A stretch of 64,000 nt of DNA from assembly GCA_007922305.1 (NCBI GenBank), contig ML677334.1:15091360-15155359 (forward strand). The letters run 5' to 3'. Shown here piece by piece: positions 1 to 12,283 of the stretch. The notes beneath the pieces were generated by a model, which saw only the letters and a program-made list of their open reading frames with translations, did not search any database and was not told the DNA's origin. How positions within the stretch are numbered: position 1 is the first letter of the stretch; every line of letters begins with the position of its first letter. The stretch comes from Dermatemys mawii (lineage: Eukaryota > Chordata > Testudines > Dermatemydidae). Position numbers and translations under genes: made by a program.

Positions 1-1007
1 CATTTTCTGATGAAGCCATGTTTTGTTGGTAACATTTTTGACAAGTTGCATGAAAACTACAAAGTAAATACTAGATTAATTATAAACTCATTATCAAAAT
101 GACTGTTGACTCATTTTTCATTTCACTTTACAGTTTACTTGTTTGGGTCACATTTTTTTAAACTTGTATTTTATTTGCTAACACTACTTTTTGTTAAAAT
201 ACTGCATTACCAATTTATGTAGATGTTAAGGATTGGAATAGAAGGGTATTTAAATTATTCAAAATTCTGAATAAGCTGCCAGCAATAATTCACTCTAACT
301 TCTTGATCAGCAACTGGAAAAGAGGCAGAAAAAGTCTGCCTCCCACTGAATATTTTACATTTCATCTGCATAGATATTGGTAAAATAAAATGAAAAATAA
401 AGGCACAAAAACCTTCATCTAGTCAATAATATGCAGCTGTCATTTTTTATTAATGGGACACTTTCCAAAATGCTGGCAAAGTCTATAAACTCATAAGTCT
501 GAATCATCCAATTTACTATTCTGTACCAAGAAATAGTACTTGCAGATAAACAGAGTCAAGAAAAATGTGAATGAAAGGTAAGATTGTTAGGTGGGTGCAC
601 AGGGGTGTAAGGGAGGCTAAGGAACTCTTAGTCTACTGTGCAGTTTCCCTATATTTATATTCAGTGCCTGGTGGAAGAGAAGGATTTTTAGAAACTATTT
701 ATCTCCCCCGTTGTGTAAGCTGTGTTGGGGAACGGGTACAGTCTTGGCTTCACCCACTCCCAACGTACCACCCATTTTAGCGGTCCTAGCATGGAAGTGG
801 AACAACGTTGATAGTAGTATGGGCAAGTAGCAAATTTCCACCCCACATACAGTGCTAGTGCAAGAATTGTGATTTTCAGACTTGCTTACCTAGTCTGCTC
901 ACTGTGTGGGAAAGCTACAAGTTGTGACAGTCTCATAACAAACATTCCACTAAAGTGGTAGAAAACAAAAACTGGATCCTTCACTCTGATGTACTGTAGA
1001 TGTCAAG
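1..1007. other. unassigned AT-rich DNA
   Basis: I see no gene and no repeat that I recognise. Short open frames here have no domain-like features. Confidence 0.5.
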
Positions 1008-1196
1008 AAAACCAAATTAAGCCCTATTTCTAAATCACTAAGACAATTTTATAGCAGAATCATCTGCTGTTGCTTTAGTGTGGAGTCACTCAACATTTCC
1101 ATTATAAATCTTGGATTCGGTGGTTTATAATTTGGTTGTAAAGCTTTTATATGAAACTTGACATACAAGGTCAAACTCATCTCAGAGGAATTTGAA
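1008..1196 (+). repeat. unclassified interspersed repeat, copy A
   Basis: This segment aligns, with gaps, to 8155-8352 in the same orientation. Shared landmarks in order are GAAAACCAAATTAA, ATAGCAGAATC, TGCTTTAGT, TCACT-AACATTT-CATTAT and TTTATAATTTGGTT, followed by an AAACTTGA block. The two copies differ at many sites and by small indels, so the family is old. No open frame spans it and I cannot name it. It could be part of an ancient LINE or DNA-transposon family. Confidence 0.7.
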
Positions 1197-3585
1197 TTCT
1201 TTTTTATTAGCTTGTCTAGTTTGTTGGGTTACAAAAGTGTTCAATCCTTTCATCCCCCCATCCCTGAAAAAGTTACTGACTTTTTTAAAAAAAATATTTT
1301 TTGTTAATCTCATGCTTTAGAAAGTGCAATTGTTTAGGCACTGAACCAGCAAAGCATTTAAGTCTGTGATTAACCTTGAACATGAGTCATCCCACTATAT
1401 TTCAAAGTTAAGAACATGCTGAATCATGTTCTTAAACCTGAACCTGTTTAGCTGAGATTGCCCCTTTGGAAATGCCCTTAACTTTCATTGAAATCTGTCA
1501 GTGTTGATCCAAAGCTGGGTTTTTTTTCAAGTAACCAAGCAATCACTTTGGCTTCTTCCCCCAGCATAAACACTGTAGTTCATTTCTCTGTGTAACTATT
1601 TTGCACCAGCAATTTTATAAGGATATCTGATATCAGTGTTCTTGTGCAATGAACTCAGTGATGTACAGTTCCTCTGAGGGCAGTAGGTGTGATATGATGT
1701 AGTGCATACATCAGTGTATTTAAGATCTATTATGGTTCTGCATGTCACTGAGCCGTGGAGAAAATATTCATATAATGTCTGAAGATAACAATGTTCAGCA
1801 TTTGACAACTTTGCTTTTGAAATTTTAACAGATTTTTATTATGGATTCATAGGTAGATGTGTTGTGCGCGCACACGCACACACGCACAAAAAAAGCCAAA
1901 GGAAATTATATTTGGTTACGTAAAATTCCAGCGGTAAAAGTATATTCTCTCAAAAGTTGATTAGCATCACTTGAAATTCCCACTCCTAACAGTAAAAGGA
2001 GAATTTGGCCTAGGAAAAAAAAACAAGCTTTCAACAGCTGACTCAAAGGAGTCAGACCAGAGTATGCAAAGACTCATTTCATATTCACTTCCAATATGGC
2101 TCTTGTTCAAGATAATAAACCTTATAGCCTTGTTATATCTACTGATGATGTTGTTGGTATAGCTCTGCATCCCACTGATCTGAATCTGGGCTTCTCTGCT
2201 AAGGAAACCTATCAATGTTGATGACAGTGGATTTCTTTTAAATGTGTACATCTGCACACTAGGAATGGCACTGTGTTCTTTCATAAAAGTCAATGAACTG
2301 TCAACAGTCAGGAATAAATTTTGGACACTACCAATCTAGTGCTGGGTTTGAATCAGTGACCTAGTGCAATATTTTGCCTTAGTTATAGTAAAATTCCTTC
2401 TTTAGTGTTAGAAGAAAGCAGACCTTCTGTGATTCCTTACCATTGTTTCATGACTGTGATTAGAAAATGAATTTATCTTCCTTTCCTTATTATAATCTCA
2501 CAAATTCCATTAGATTAACTCATAAAATAGAGAAATACAGGGATTGTTTTTATATCTGTAAATACTCTGGGAAAGAATAGAAACTGTGACAAGATAAATC
2601 CTCTTTCCATAATATTTGTAGCTGAATAACATTTTTGGAGCCACATTCCTCACAAATAAACTTTTTTGAGATGCCTTTTAAATAAGATGTTAGAACAGTC
2701 ACTGACCCTCTGAAAAGCAATAAAAAGGCCTTTAACTTTAAACAATACATTATAAACTGTATCTAAAGGATTCAGTCATCTGGATAACAGAAGAACAGAG
2801 CTAACTGGGTCAGGTAAATATATTGACCCTTCTAATCAATGTTCTGAGATTTGTGCTATTCCCTCTCCACAACTGTCTTTTCTAATGTTTTATTGTGTTT
2901 ATCTAATGGAAACTGCCAGTGTCTCCACAAAGAGTGCAAAATGAAGTAAGCTGCAATTTAACATAGTAAACATAATGCTATTTGCTGTGACAGAGGTGGC
3001 CCTTGAATTGAAAAGAACAATTGCACCCATTTAACAAAGTAAAAACCAACATAAAGGACACCATGAAACTCCAACTCACTACTGCTGTGATGTATCAATG
3101 AAAGAGTGCTGGTAACAAATATGTCATAAGTTATGTCCACTAATACCTCTAGTTTAATGTACCCTGCAATTTTTTAGGACCTTTATTATAGCCCCATTTA
3201 GGACTGTGGTCTGAGTTAGTTTTCAAAATAAACTGTGAAATGGCAAGTGCAGATTTATTCAGTGCAGTTTTATTTCTATCTTAATTCTTGGGCATGTAAG
3301 GTGCATTTGCAAGTGCAAATTGTCATCATATGTCTAGGAATAAATCCAATATTTTGCATGTGCAAAAACTTTGAGAGAAAATTAGGGTATAATTGAAGAC
3401 AGGTATTCAAATTGTTGTTTATAATGACAGGTTTGGTCTGACAGAAACCACTCAGGATCTTCCCCTTTTTTTATATATATCAACATGAGAACCGTTTCCA
3501 TTTGCAACATTGTACTTAGTTCAAGAAATAAGCATAGCTAGGTTCTAAAATGGTGACCATTGCTATAATATCTAGAAACTCATAT
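1197..3585. other. unassigned intergenic or intronic DNA
   Basis: No gene or recognisable repeat. A short alternating CA/GT-rich stretch lies at about 1858-1890. The open frames at 1967-2293 (-) and 2958-3140 (-) have no recognisable domain. Confidence 0.5.
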
Positions 3586-3757
3586 TAATTTATCCCCACA
3601 ACCCTAAGTAGAAATGTATCAACACCCTTTCAGAACCGGGGGACTGAGATGCAGATTAAATCGCTTGTCTGAGCTCAGACAGGGAATAAGTGGTAGAGTC
3701 AAATACTGAACCCTGATCTTCTGGGTCCCAGTCCAGTATCTTAACCATGAGATCCCC
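3586..3757 (+). repeat. MIR-type SINE fragment
   Basis: The segment contains the usual order of the MIR 3' half: a stretch ending in a CTTTCAGA...GGACTGAGATGCAGA block, then CTTGTCTGAGCTCAGACAG, AATAAGTGGTAGAGTCA and a closing CTGGGTCCCAGTCCAGTATCTTAACCA-type block. The sequence is strongly diverged, as expected for an element that spread early in amniote evolution. Confidence 0.8.
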
Positions 3758-5009
3758 TTTATTACTTTTCTTTGTCATCATCTTATCCAGTAAATATGAC
3801 TTTCTAAGCAGAAACATTATTTATATTGAAATTTCTTGATTTTTTTTTTATAAAATCGTTTTTAAAGAAAATTTGGTAATATTCCTTTTAGCTGGTTTTT
3901 GACTTCTCAATGAACGATACAGCAGTGTTCTGTTTTCTCAAGGGAAGACATTTGTTTCTGCAGTGGCTGCTTAGATCTTGCTCTCAAAGCCTTGTTTGTC
4001 AAACTAGCCATGATTTTATCACTAAATAAGGACAAGTGCCTTGGATACGTTTGAATATATTTGGTTTAGAAATAACAATTTTAAGCCTTAAGATCAAGTA
4101 CTGTGCTATATATGATTTTACACTCATATTTTAATAGCTAAATTCTAAGCTTCAAATATTGTCCAGGAAGAACCAATGAAGGATTAGGCATAGTTGAGTT
4201 CAGCTCCACCATGTGCTCTCCAGCTTCTGCCCTTATTTTGGGAAATGTCGGGCCTACATGTCGAGTAAACTTTCTGCATCCTCAGAGACTCTCCCTGCAT
4301 AATGGGAATTCTCTATTGAAGATTACATACATGACTCAAAATAAACTCGAGAATCTTGTCCAGGGAAAAAAGATACTCAGTCTTGTTTCCCATAGCAACC
4401 AGGAAAGTAGCAATGATGCTAATATGCATAAAGGCACAAAACTGAATAGTGTATGCAGTAATATAAAATACATGTCTGAGGGTAAGCCCTCATATCTTTG
4501 CAACTGATTGTTCCTGGGTCTTGTAAAAGTGCAGAAGGAGCGAGGCGCAAGGAACCTCTCCTCGTGCCTGGAATGCAAATGTTAGGGGCTCAATATAATC
4601 ATAGTTGTTTGGGCCTGGCTCAATGCAAGGCATACAGACCACAATTACAATTAATAGTACTGGCCACGAAAAAGAGAAGGAGGAGTAATGGTCAATGCAG
4701 CTGCAGCAAAAGCGCATATCCCACCCTCTTCAGAGTGATATGATGGCTGTCATCAGTGGGAGATCCTGAAGGCATTCACTTCTCTCAGACCCTCCTGGAT
4801 GTGTGGTTGTGCAGGGTCCTCAACAAGGACTCTTACCTAAATGGTACAGGAGAGCCCTATAGCACTGATAACTGTAGTTATTTCAGCCTAAATCAGCAAA
4901 ATCATAGGGATTTCTGCAAAACCAAATTAATTGAAAGGCAAAGCAAATCTTGATGACCTAAGTTCATTTGTATGAAGTGAGGAAAGGGGTGAGCAAATGG
5001 CCCATTGAT
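3758..5009. other. unassigned DNA
   Basis: No recognisable gene. Open frames at 4211-4507 (+) and the overlapping minus-strand frames up to 4717 have no domain features and look like chance. The last 150 bases or so may already be degraded CR1 sequence running into the next feature. Confidence 0.45.
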
Positions 5010-5318
5010 CTGGCAGAGGTAAGAAATTACATTGGTGAAAGAACAGGTTGACTATTTAGAAAAGCTGGGCGTGCACAAATCTATGGGGCCAGATGCATTC
5101 AATCCGACGGTGCTGAGGAAGTTGGCTTATGTGATTGAAGAGCCATTGTCCGTTATCTTTGAAAACTTGTGGTGGTTGGGTACGGTCCCAGATAATTGGA
5201 AAAAGGCAAATATAGCGCTCATCTTTTTTTAAAAAAAAAAAAAAGAGGAGGAAAAAGAAGAATCTGGGGAACTACAGGTTGGTCAACTTTACTTCAGCCT
5301 ACATTGCCTGCAGAACAA
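5010..5318 (+). mobile_element. CR1 LINE reverse-transcriptase fragment (dead)
   Basis: Translation from 5032 gives a 66-residue frame with the conserved CR1 reverse-transcriptase block: KSMGPDAFNPTVLRKLA, then EPLSVIFENLW and VPDNWKKANIALIF. In the family these segments lie just before the palm domain and read SMGPDGIHPRVL-type and WKKANV-type sequence. The frame ends in an A-rich tract at about 5227-5242. A following NYRLVNFTSA-like stretch is still readable in another frame near 5270-5300. The catalytic part of the domain is missing: sequence jumps to the CR1 3' end at about 5319, so the copy has an internal deletion of most of the polymerase domain. It cannot be active. Confidence 0.85.
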
Positions 5319-5818
5319 GGGAAGTGAATATTCCCCTCTATTAGGCTCTGGTGAGGCCATATCTGGAGTATTTCATCCAGTTTTGGGCCCCCACTACACA
5401 AAAATATGGACAAATTGGAGAGAGTCCAGTGGAGGGCAATGAAAATGAGTAGGGGGCTGGGGCCCATGACTTATGAGGAGAGGATGAGGGATTTGATAGT
5501 AGACTTCAGCTACCTGAAGGTGGATTCCAAAGAGGATGGAGCTAGGCTGTTCTCAGTGGTGGCAGATGACAGAATAAGGAGCAATGGTTTCAAGTTGCAG
5601 TGGGGGAGGTCTAGATTGGATATTAGGGGAAAAGAACTATTTCACTAGGAGGGTGGTGAACTGCTGGAATGGGTTACCTAGGCGGTGGAATCTCCATTCT
5701 TAGAGATTTTTAAGGCTTGGCTTGACAAAGCTCTGGCTGGGATGATTTAGTTGGTGTTGATCCTACTTTGAGCAGGGGGTTGGACTAGATCTCTTCCAAC
5801 CCTAACCTTCTCTGACTT
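5319..5818 (+). mobile_element. CR1 LINE 3' end
   Basis: The sequence follows the chelonian CR1 3' terminus closely. It has the GAAGTGAATATTCCCCTCTATTAGG start, an LVRPYLEYFIQFWAP-like translation, the blocks GACAAATTGGAGAGAGTCCA and AGGATGGAGCTAGGCTGTTC, then GGGTTACCTAGG, GCTTGACAAAGCTCTGGCTGG, and the terminal GAGCAGGGGGTTGGACTAGAT followed by CTTCCAACCC. Same orientation as the fragment before it, so the two are parts of one internally deleted insertion. Divergence is moderate. Confidence 0.93.
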
Positions 5819-6658
5819 TGACATGGATGCCAATTTGTTGTAATGAATTCCCATCTGTTGGCAATCCATCGTTTTATTTTCATTTTTTGTACTCCCTGTC
5901 CTTGTCTTGTTTTGTATTTCTCATCCCCATCTTCATGTTTTATTAGCTTTCAAGGTTTTTAAGGATTGGGCATTTCTTGTAATATGTGACATTGTACAAT
6001 CTGTTTCTGAATCAATTGATCAAATCTAATTTGTTTCTGAGAACTGGTTAACTCCTCTCCATCTGAAAGCCTTTCAGATCTATAATCAAAAGTCCCAGAA
6101 GCTGATGGCACACTGTAGTTTTAATATCCAGAGAACTGTATTTCCAGTAAGGTTATCAAATCCAGAAGATTGTTTTACTTGGATGAATACAATACGTGTA
6201 TTTATAAGAAAGGGAATTATGTTTTGAGCAGAAAGCTTCACTTACAGGGGTTTTAAGGCCCTGGTTGCAGTGATGACTCTGCTTAGAAGAGATCAGCTTT
6301 ACTGTTTGCCCACTTCTAACTGACTGTGCATAACAAGAGCTTCATAGTGACCTTGCTATAGACACTGAGGAGCTAAGCCCTTAAAGGCATAGTTCTCAGT
6401 ACCACACTATTAACCTTTCACTACCCATCATTTGCTCCTGCATCTAATACTCCCTGAGAAAATTGAAGAGTACTCTGTATCTTGCAAAATCAGTACTTTC
6501 TTCTGTGACAAAGCAGAAGTATCCTCAAAGGAACATAAGACTTTGCTGGTCTCTCCAGTAACCTGCTCACTCTGCTGTTCACTGATGCTGTATCTGCACA
6601 CCTGTCTGACCACTGAATGCCAGATTTAAGAGCAGTGTTAAATCTGTGTTGCTCCCAG
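5819..6658. other. unassigned DNA
   Basis: No gene or named repeat seen. The frames at 6428-6629 on the two strands overlap each other and show no domain. Confidence 0.5.
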
Positions 6659-6794
6659 GATATTAGAGAGACCAGGTTGCTGAGGTAATCTCTCTTTTTT
6701 GGATCTGAAGAAGAGCTCTATGTAAGCTTGAAAACTTCCCTCTCACCAATAGAAATTGGTCCAACAAAAGATATTGCCTCACCTACCTTGTCTG
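6659..6794. repeat. palindromic miniature element (unclassified)
   Basis: A left arm (GAGACCAGGTTGCTGAGGTAATCTCT, about 6667-6694) is the imperfect reverse complement of a right arm (AGATATTGCCTCACCTACCTTGTCT, about 6769-6793). Between them lie GAAGAAGAGCTCTATGTAAGCTTG and an internal ACCAAT-AGAA-ATTGGT hairpin (6745-6760). I recognise this arrangement as an interspersed repeat of birds, crocodiles and turtles. Long inverted arms without coding capacity fit a non-autonomous DNA transposon. Confidence 0.65.
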
Positions 6795-8154
6795 AGCTAA
6801 GAGCAGTCCTGAAGAGTTATTGTATCCTCTGGTTTGATGCTTTGCTATTGGCATCCTGGATTCTTTTGTCTGGATCCCCTGCTCTGCCCCAGAGCTCTAA
6901 TTTATTCCTAAATCATTCTTGAAATTATTCATGTTGGGTTCCCTCACCCCACCCCGCAGTAGCTAGTGAAATAATAGCTTTCCTAATGAAGTGTTCAGAG
7001 GAAGCCTAAAAGAGGTTTTGGGAAATCTCAGGAAGGGAAATAGCCTACAGAAGCTGACCTTCATTTCAGTGTCAGGGAGCAAGTTGTTTAATCAAACTGG
7101 GAGATATGGCAAGCAGTATCACCTTAATTCTTTAGAAAAGAAAGAAATGTAGGATTGTTCAAAATCCGTATATACTCCTTTAATCATCTATCAAGGGACT
7201 GAGGCACAGAACTAGGGAAAAAAGTTAATTGATCAATAAGCATATGAAGACTAAATCAAAATTATTACTTAGCATCCTGGAAAAAGTCTCCATAGAGTGT
7301 ATAGATTTTTTTTTTCATATGAAAGTAGAAACATTGATGAATTAGAATGCCAGTTATAAATCTTCTGGCAGGATAATGCGATTGTGAATCACCTAAATTG
7401 GGTTCAAAATATAACGACAGATTGTGCAATTGGAATGATACAGATGGACCTCCGGACCTATGCCAAGTCCCACAGAGTGCAGTAGAGTGCCATGGATAGG
7501 ATTGGTGAAAACTGAAAATGTGACAATTGTTGTCATATTATATTGTTGCAGTTTATCTTGCAATTTTTTTTGAAAAGCTATTTTTAATTGGAGGTAGAGA
7601 ATGTAAGTGAGGTCCATTTAATTCCCAATAAGATACAAATCTGAAGACTTAAAGTTGTGTGTGTGCTGAAAAAAGAGTCTCTTGAAAGAATTCAAAGAAT
7701 AAAAAAAAAATCTGTTGAAAATTTCCCATAGGAGAGAGAGAATTCTAAAGCTTTAATTGTTTAATTTAATCTAATTGTTGTCACTGCATCTCATGTGCTG
7801 GCAAAATCTCACTTGTAAAGTATTTTACTAATATCTTCTTCTAGTGCGTGCACGGATGGAAAAAATACAATGTGACCCATTTCACTCTCTCTAAATTTAT
7901 TTCACTCATATCTTCTGTAGCAGTGGAATGTAAAGCCCTCCTTCTTGACTCAAAAATTCTGACCTCTTTTAAGGCACGTTAAAGGTCTTATCTAGCAAGA
8001 TACAAATCTTGACAGCTCCTTGCACAATGATAGAATCAAGAAACATGTTAAGCAATAAGATGATTCTACTAGAATGGTACCATTTTAAAATGTATCATGA
8101 ACTTGGCTATTCTATACATAGTGAGCTATAAAATGGTCAGAATACAGTGTAATT
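6795..8154. other. unassigned DNA
   Basis: No gene or recognisable repeat. The frame at 7393-7617 (-) lacks any domain signature. Confidence 0.5.
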
Positions 8155-8352
8155 AGGAAAACCAAATTAAACCCATTTTTAATTCACAATGACAATTAAA
8201 TTATAGCAGAATCCAATGATGCTGCTTTAGTAGAAGATCACTTAACATTTTCATTATGACTTGCTTTTTGTGTTTTATAATTTGGTTCAGGGAAAAAAAA
8301 ATCTTAGCACTAAAACTTGATGTGAGTCAGAGTCAGTCCCAGATGAATTTTG
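8155..8352 (+). repeat. unclassified interspersed repeat, copy B
   Basis: Direct-orientation partner of 1008-1196. It has GGAAAACCAAATTAA, ATTATAGCAGAATCCA, TGCTGCTTTAGTAGAAGATCACT, AACATTTTCATTATGA and TTTTATAATTTGGTT in the same order, then an ACTAAAACTTGATGTGAGT block that matches AACTTGACATACAAGGT in copy A. Confidence 0.7.
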
Positions 8353-9404
8353 TAATGAGTGTTTAAAAATTCTCATTTACATACCAGAAGGAGACATGTA
8401 TACAAAATCATCCAGTACATTCTACTTCCATGCTTAAAGCTCGAGAGGGACACGAAAGAGAGGCCGCAGAAATCTCCCAGTAAAGATTCTTACAGAAGGG
8501 GTGATGTTTGATGCTCTGGAATCTGGCACGTTCCATTGGATCTACTGGACTCTACCACTTGAGGTTCTGCAGTGGCGTTGATATCCAGCAGCCTCCCCAT
8601 TACCCTGTAGCTTCAATGCTGAATTGCAGGCCTGGACTTCCCCAGTCCTGCTGTTCCCCAGAGGTTGGTGGGGAGTGTCCCCAGGAAAGTTATTACAGGT
8701 TGGATGTGCATTAACTACCTGAGGCAAGTTCAAGCTTTAGCAATCCAATGAACATCCTCCTCAGCCTGACTCACCCACCCCAGTTTAAACTACTTACCCA
8801 CACCAACTGCCTTCAGCCAGGTCCAGGGTGTAGGGAATGGTGCTATGAAATTATGAGCTGTACTTGGGTAAGGATATGTTGAGATGTGCATGTGGATCTG
8901 TACTTCATGCACAGATCCCAGGGACAGAATCAACCCACATACTGCAGCTACATAGCTATGTTACATCTGGGGTTGCTGGACTGCATCCCAAAATAAAGGT
9001 CCATATAAATATAAACAGTGTATTCCACATAAATACATATGATGATCTTATTTGCATCCGTTGGAGGCAATCTACCTATAAACGGATCGATATTTACACT
9101 CAGAATCAATAGAACTCACATTTATAATAGGAACTATAGGTCATACTGAGATACCATAGGTTTTTAAAAGCCCTTGGTCACTAGAGATGTTTCTGTCTGT
9201 TTTTAGGTCCATCCTGCTTTCACTTACAAAATATCATTAGCTCTCTCAGACTATTTTCTCCTCAAAATATTTTTTCTGGCCCTCCTTTACTTTTGCTTTA
9301 GGAGTCATATGTGCAAAGTACAGTATTGCCACAAAGCTGAAACCTGTAACTTTGTTACTAATATGAATCAAGAGGTGCAATGGGTGTGATATCACCTATA
9401 ATCA
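8353..9404. other. unassigned DNA
   Basis: 8500-8840 is somewhat richer in GC and has overlapping open frames on both strands (8508-8714 + and 8542-8733 -). Neither has domain features. No named repeat recognised. Confidence 0.45.
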
Positions 9405-9515
9405 AGTTGCTTTACACCACTGTGGCAATGGAAAGGGCCTTAAAGTCAGAGTAAGTTATATTTCCATCCATTTTATACTGCTTTGCTAGAGTAAAGGGGC
9501 CTTAAAAGGATTTCA
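9405..9515. repeat. degenerate palindromic repeat
   Basis: Two related half-units face each other: CTTTACACCACTGTGGCAATGGAAAGGGCCTTAAAG and, downstream, TTTATACTGC-TTTGCTAGAGTAAAGGGGCCTTAAAAGG. The 'TTACACCACTGTGGCA ... AAGGGCCTTAAA' wording recurs in sauropsid genomes as a degraded miniature element. Confidence 0.5.
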
Positions 9516-11489
9516 GCATAAATACAAATCAGGCTTAATTTGTCTATCAATATATTTCAAATGACCATATGAGCAATAGTGACATCCACACATGTGAGAC
9601 GATGCTCAAGGCCAGAATAGCAATATCCCCCAAACCAAATAATCTTTAATGGGATCACCTCTATGTTCTATTTTTTATCCTTGTCTGTAGTCAACTAGCA
9701 TGACTTTTCACCTCTTATTAATTAGTATAATAAACTACTGCTTTGATTTATTTCTGCCTAGAATATGAATGACTGTGACTAGGAGAGATATGAGCTTGGA
9801 TCTTGAACTGAAGCCAAAGAGCACATAGAAGTGAAGGGTGCATGGATTGCTTTAAAGACCCTTTTTGCTCCTCCAGTCATAGGCTGGCTGCATGCCCAGC
9901 CAATCCCCTAGTGAAGTCAGAGCAGCCTGTAGACCTGTATACAGGGGTGAATCTGGGCCAGGATCTCTCTTTCCCCCTCTACCTTCATGCTCTTTACATT
10001 CAACACTGCAATATTTCTCACATGCTTTGTGTCAGTTTACATCACGTGAAGAAGCATAACACTCTCAAGAAGTTTTTCCATTATTCTTCTTTATAACTGG
10101 GCTGGGACTTCACTGACTATATCTTTGTGGATATTGATACTATTATAGTATTAAAGAGAGAGGGAGGGGGAAATTTATGCTGCTAGTAGAAGGAAGCAAA
10201 TATTTTCCTCCTATCCAAATTCCAGTTTGAGATGGATATCCACAGTCTGTCTAAGATTTTGGTACCTCTCCACTTTAAACTCATCTATTGAAGAATGATC
10301 TCAGTGAATGACTTGGATAACCCTCTGACACTTGAAAGAGAAGCACAAGGGGAGACTATTCCTTTCTCTTACTAATTATTAGAGATATTCATGCAATTAA
10401 AATTCCTTTCAGGATTGATTGTGCAACCTTTGCTCCTGGCAGTCTTATTCACACATTTTGTCCCATTCAAAAGATAAGGGAAAAATATCATACACTACAG
10501 AGGCCACAGTCAGCGCACTAGGCCTTTGTGTAACTTCAAATGATCTGAGTATCAAAACTTCAAGAGTTCTTCAATTTCAAAAGAGAAGCAGTCTTTAGTT
10601 TCACAGTCTATATTCAATGTATACTTGAAGTAATTATTGTTAGTTAAGATACTAACTGTTTTAACACTCATTTGTAATAGTGTCTCTAATTCTTCTATTT
10701 TGCTGGCTTCAGCTTCTTCAGAAAATGTGTCCAATCATCCTATTTACTAAATTCTTTATTCCACTAATGATCTTTTTTCATTCGTATGCTCTTTACATCT
10801 TGACTTAATCACTTTGACTTATCTTGTGTCGTTCTAATGCTTAAATTTTATTGCACTACAAGCCATACCCTTCATGCATCATATCCTTGATAAATGATTT
10901 ACAATTTTTCGAAAACCAATGTTCTCTATTTTATGGTCTCCAAGTGTGGAGCCTTACTTGGTAAAAACAGTCAGGTTTTAGACAGTAGCTTCCTTATTCT
11001 GCTTTTTATGAACCTTTCCTGCCACAAGGTACAGTATTAAGTAACTGTCCCATCTAAAAAATAAAGTATGTGTCCAAAATATTTCTCCAAGTCATAAGCT
11101 CACAAGAACAGCACCAAAATGGTGGTATATATTTTATCAGCTTATAAAGTGGTGAGAGACTTCTAGTCTGCAGCATATAATAGAGTTGTTCCCATTGTTG
11201 AGAGTTATTGATTATGTTTGTAAAATAATAATAAAATGTACTACACTGAAATCATAATTTATTTCAGTCATTTTTATTGACTTAAAAACAGGTCTTCAGC
11301 CTCCAAAAAGTGCTTTTAATGGGGTGAAGACCAACTCAGGGAAAGTTTGAGTAAATAAGCCAACTTTGAAGCATATCTTGAAGGTTAAGAAATGACATCT
11401 TTGCCAAATGAATGATGGAAACATCTCTGCATTCAGAGGCCACCACTGAAAACATTCTGCTGCCAGCTTCCTACCCCAAGTTCGATCTA
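9516..11489. other. unassigned AT-rich DNA
   Basis: No gene and no repeat that I can name. The 60-residue minus frame at 10552-10734 has no recognisable domain. Confidence 0.5.
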
Positions 11490-11628
11490 GGACTGATACT
11501 TGGAGCCTTCCAGAGGTCTTTGGGTCAGGGATCATCCTTTTGTACAGCACCTGACATAATGGGGTCCTTCCCCATGACTAGCGTGCTAGGCACCCTGGTC
11601 ATACAAATAAAAATAATTAATAAATAAC
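11490..11628 (+). repeat. L2/MIR-like 3' tail
   Basis: The stretch with TTTGTACAGCACCTGACATAATGGGGTCCT, then CTAGCGTGCTAGGCACC, and an ATACAAATAAAAATAATTAATAAATAA tail follows the 3' ends of old LINE2/CR1-related elements and their SINEs ('cagcgcctagcacaatggggtcc ... ctaggcgctac ... aataaataa'). The upstream limit is uncertain. Confidence 0.55.
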
Positions 11629-11749
11629 TAATATGAATGGTCTCAACTGGTGGGATGGTAGCTTCTAAATCAGCCTGGTTTCAAACCATGAAAGAGTTAA
11701 ATTATAAATTGTTGGTTTGTTTGTTTTACTGTAGCAGCTTGGAGCCACA

Positions 11750-11812
11750 GTTGCAGAACTGTACAAACATAAAACAGATACTTCATGCCCCAAGGAGCTT
11801 ACAGTTGGCTCT
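11750..11812 (+). repeat. MIR-like fragment
   Basis: ACTTCATGCCCCAAGGAGCTTACAG matches the 'gtccctgccccaaagagcttacaatc' block that lies within sauropsid MIR copies. A fuller copy of the same block is at 23035-23060. Confidence 0.5.
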
Positions 11813-12059
11813 TCCTGTGGTGTGAACTAAAGTGTGTTCTTTTGAATTGCCAAACCTGGTATACATTTCGGTGTGTAGTTATACGGGGCATACCATGTTG
11901 CAAAGGGTAGAAATCTAGATACTAGAAGGTGCACTACTCATAAATAATTAATCTGTATGAATCTAGCTTAGGTTTCTAGGTGTGTTTGTTATCCCACAAT
12001 GTTTTATGTACCACAGGACTCTACTGGATAGTGTATGCTTAAGCCATGCAGACATAAAT

Positions 12060-12283
12060 CCTAGCACAAGAGAGGTGACGAAAACCAGGAGAAGGCAAAA
12101 AGTTAGTAAAACAGCAGAAAGGGAAAAGTACAATAGAGGAGAAGGAAGAAGAAGAAAAGGGGATGAAGTGGCATGATGGAGAGAGGTAAAGAGGAGGATA
12201 GGAAAGGGATACAGAATGGAGAAAAGGAAAAAGGACAGATGACAGGGAGCAAAAAGGGGTTAAAAAGGAAGAAAAGAATAGGA
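12060..12283 (+). repeat. purine-rich low-complexity tract
   Basis: About 220 bases are strongly biased to A and G on the plus strand, with runs such as GAGGAGAAGGAAGAAGAAGAAAAGG and GAGAGGTAAAGAGGAGGATAGGAAAGGG. The long minus-strand frames over it (12039-12305) translate to Ser/Phe/Pro-rich sequence that is a by-product of the bias. Confidence 0.85.
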
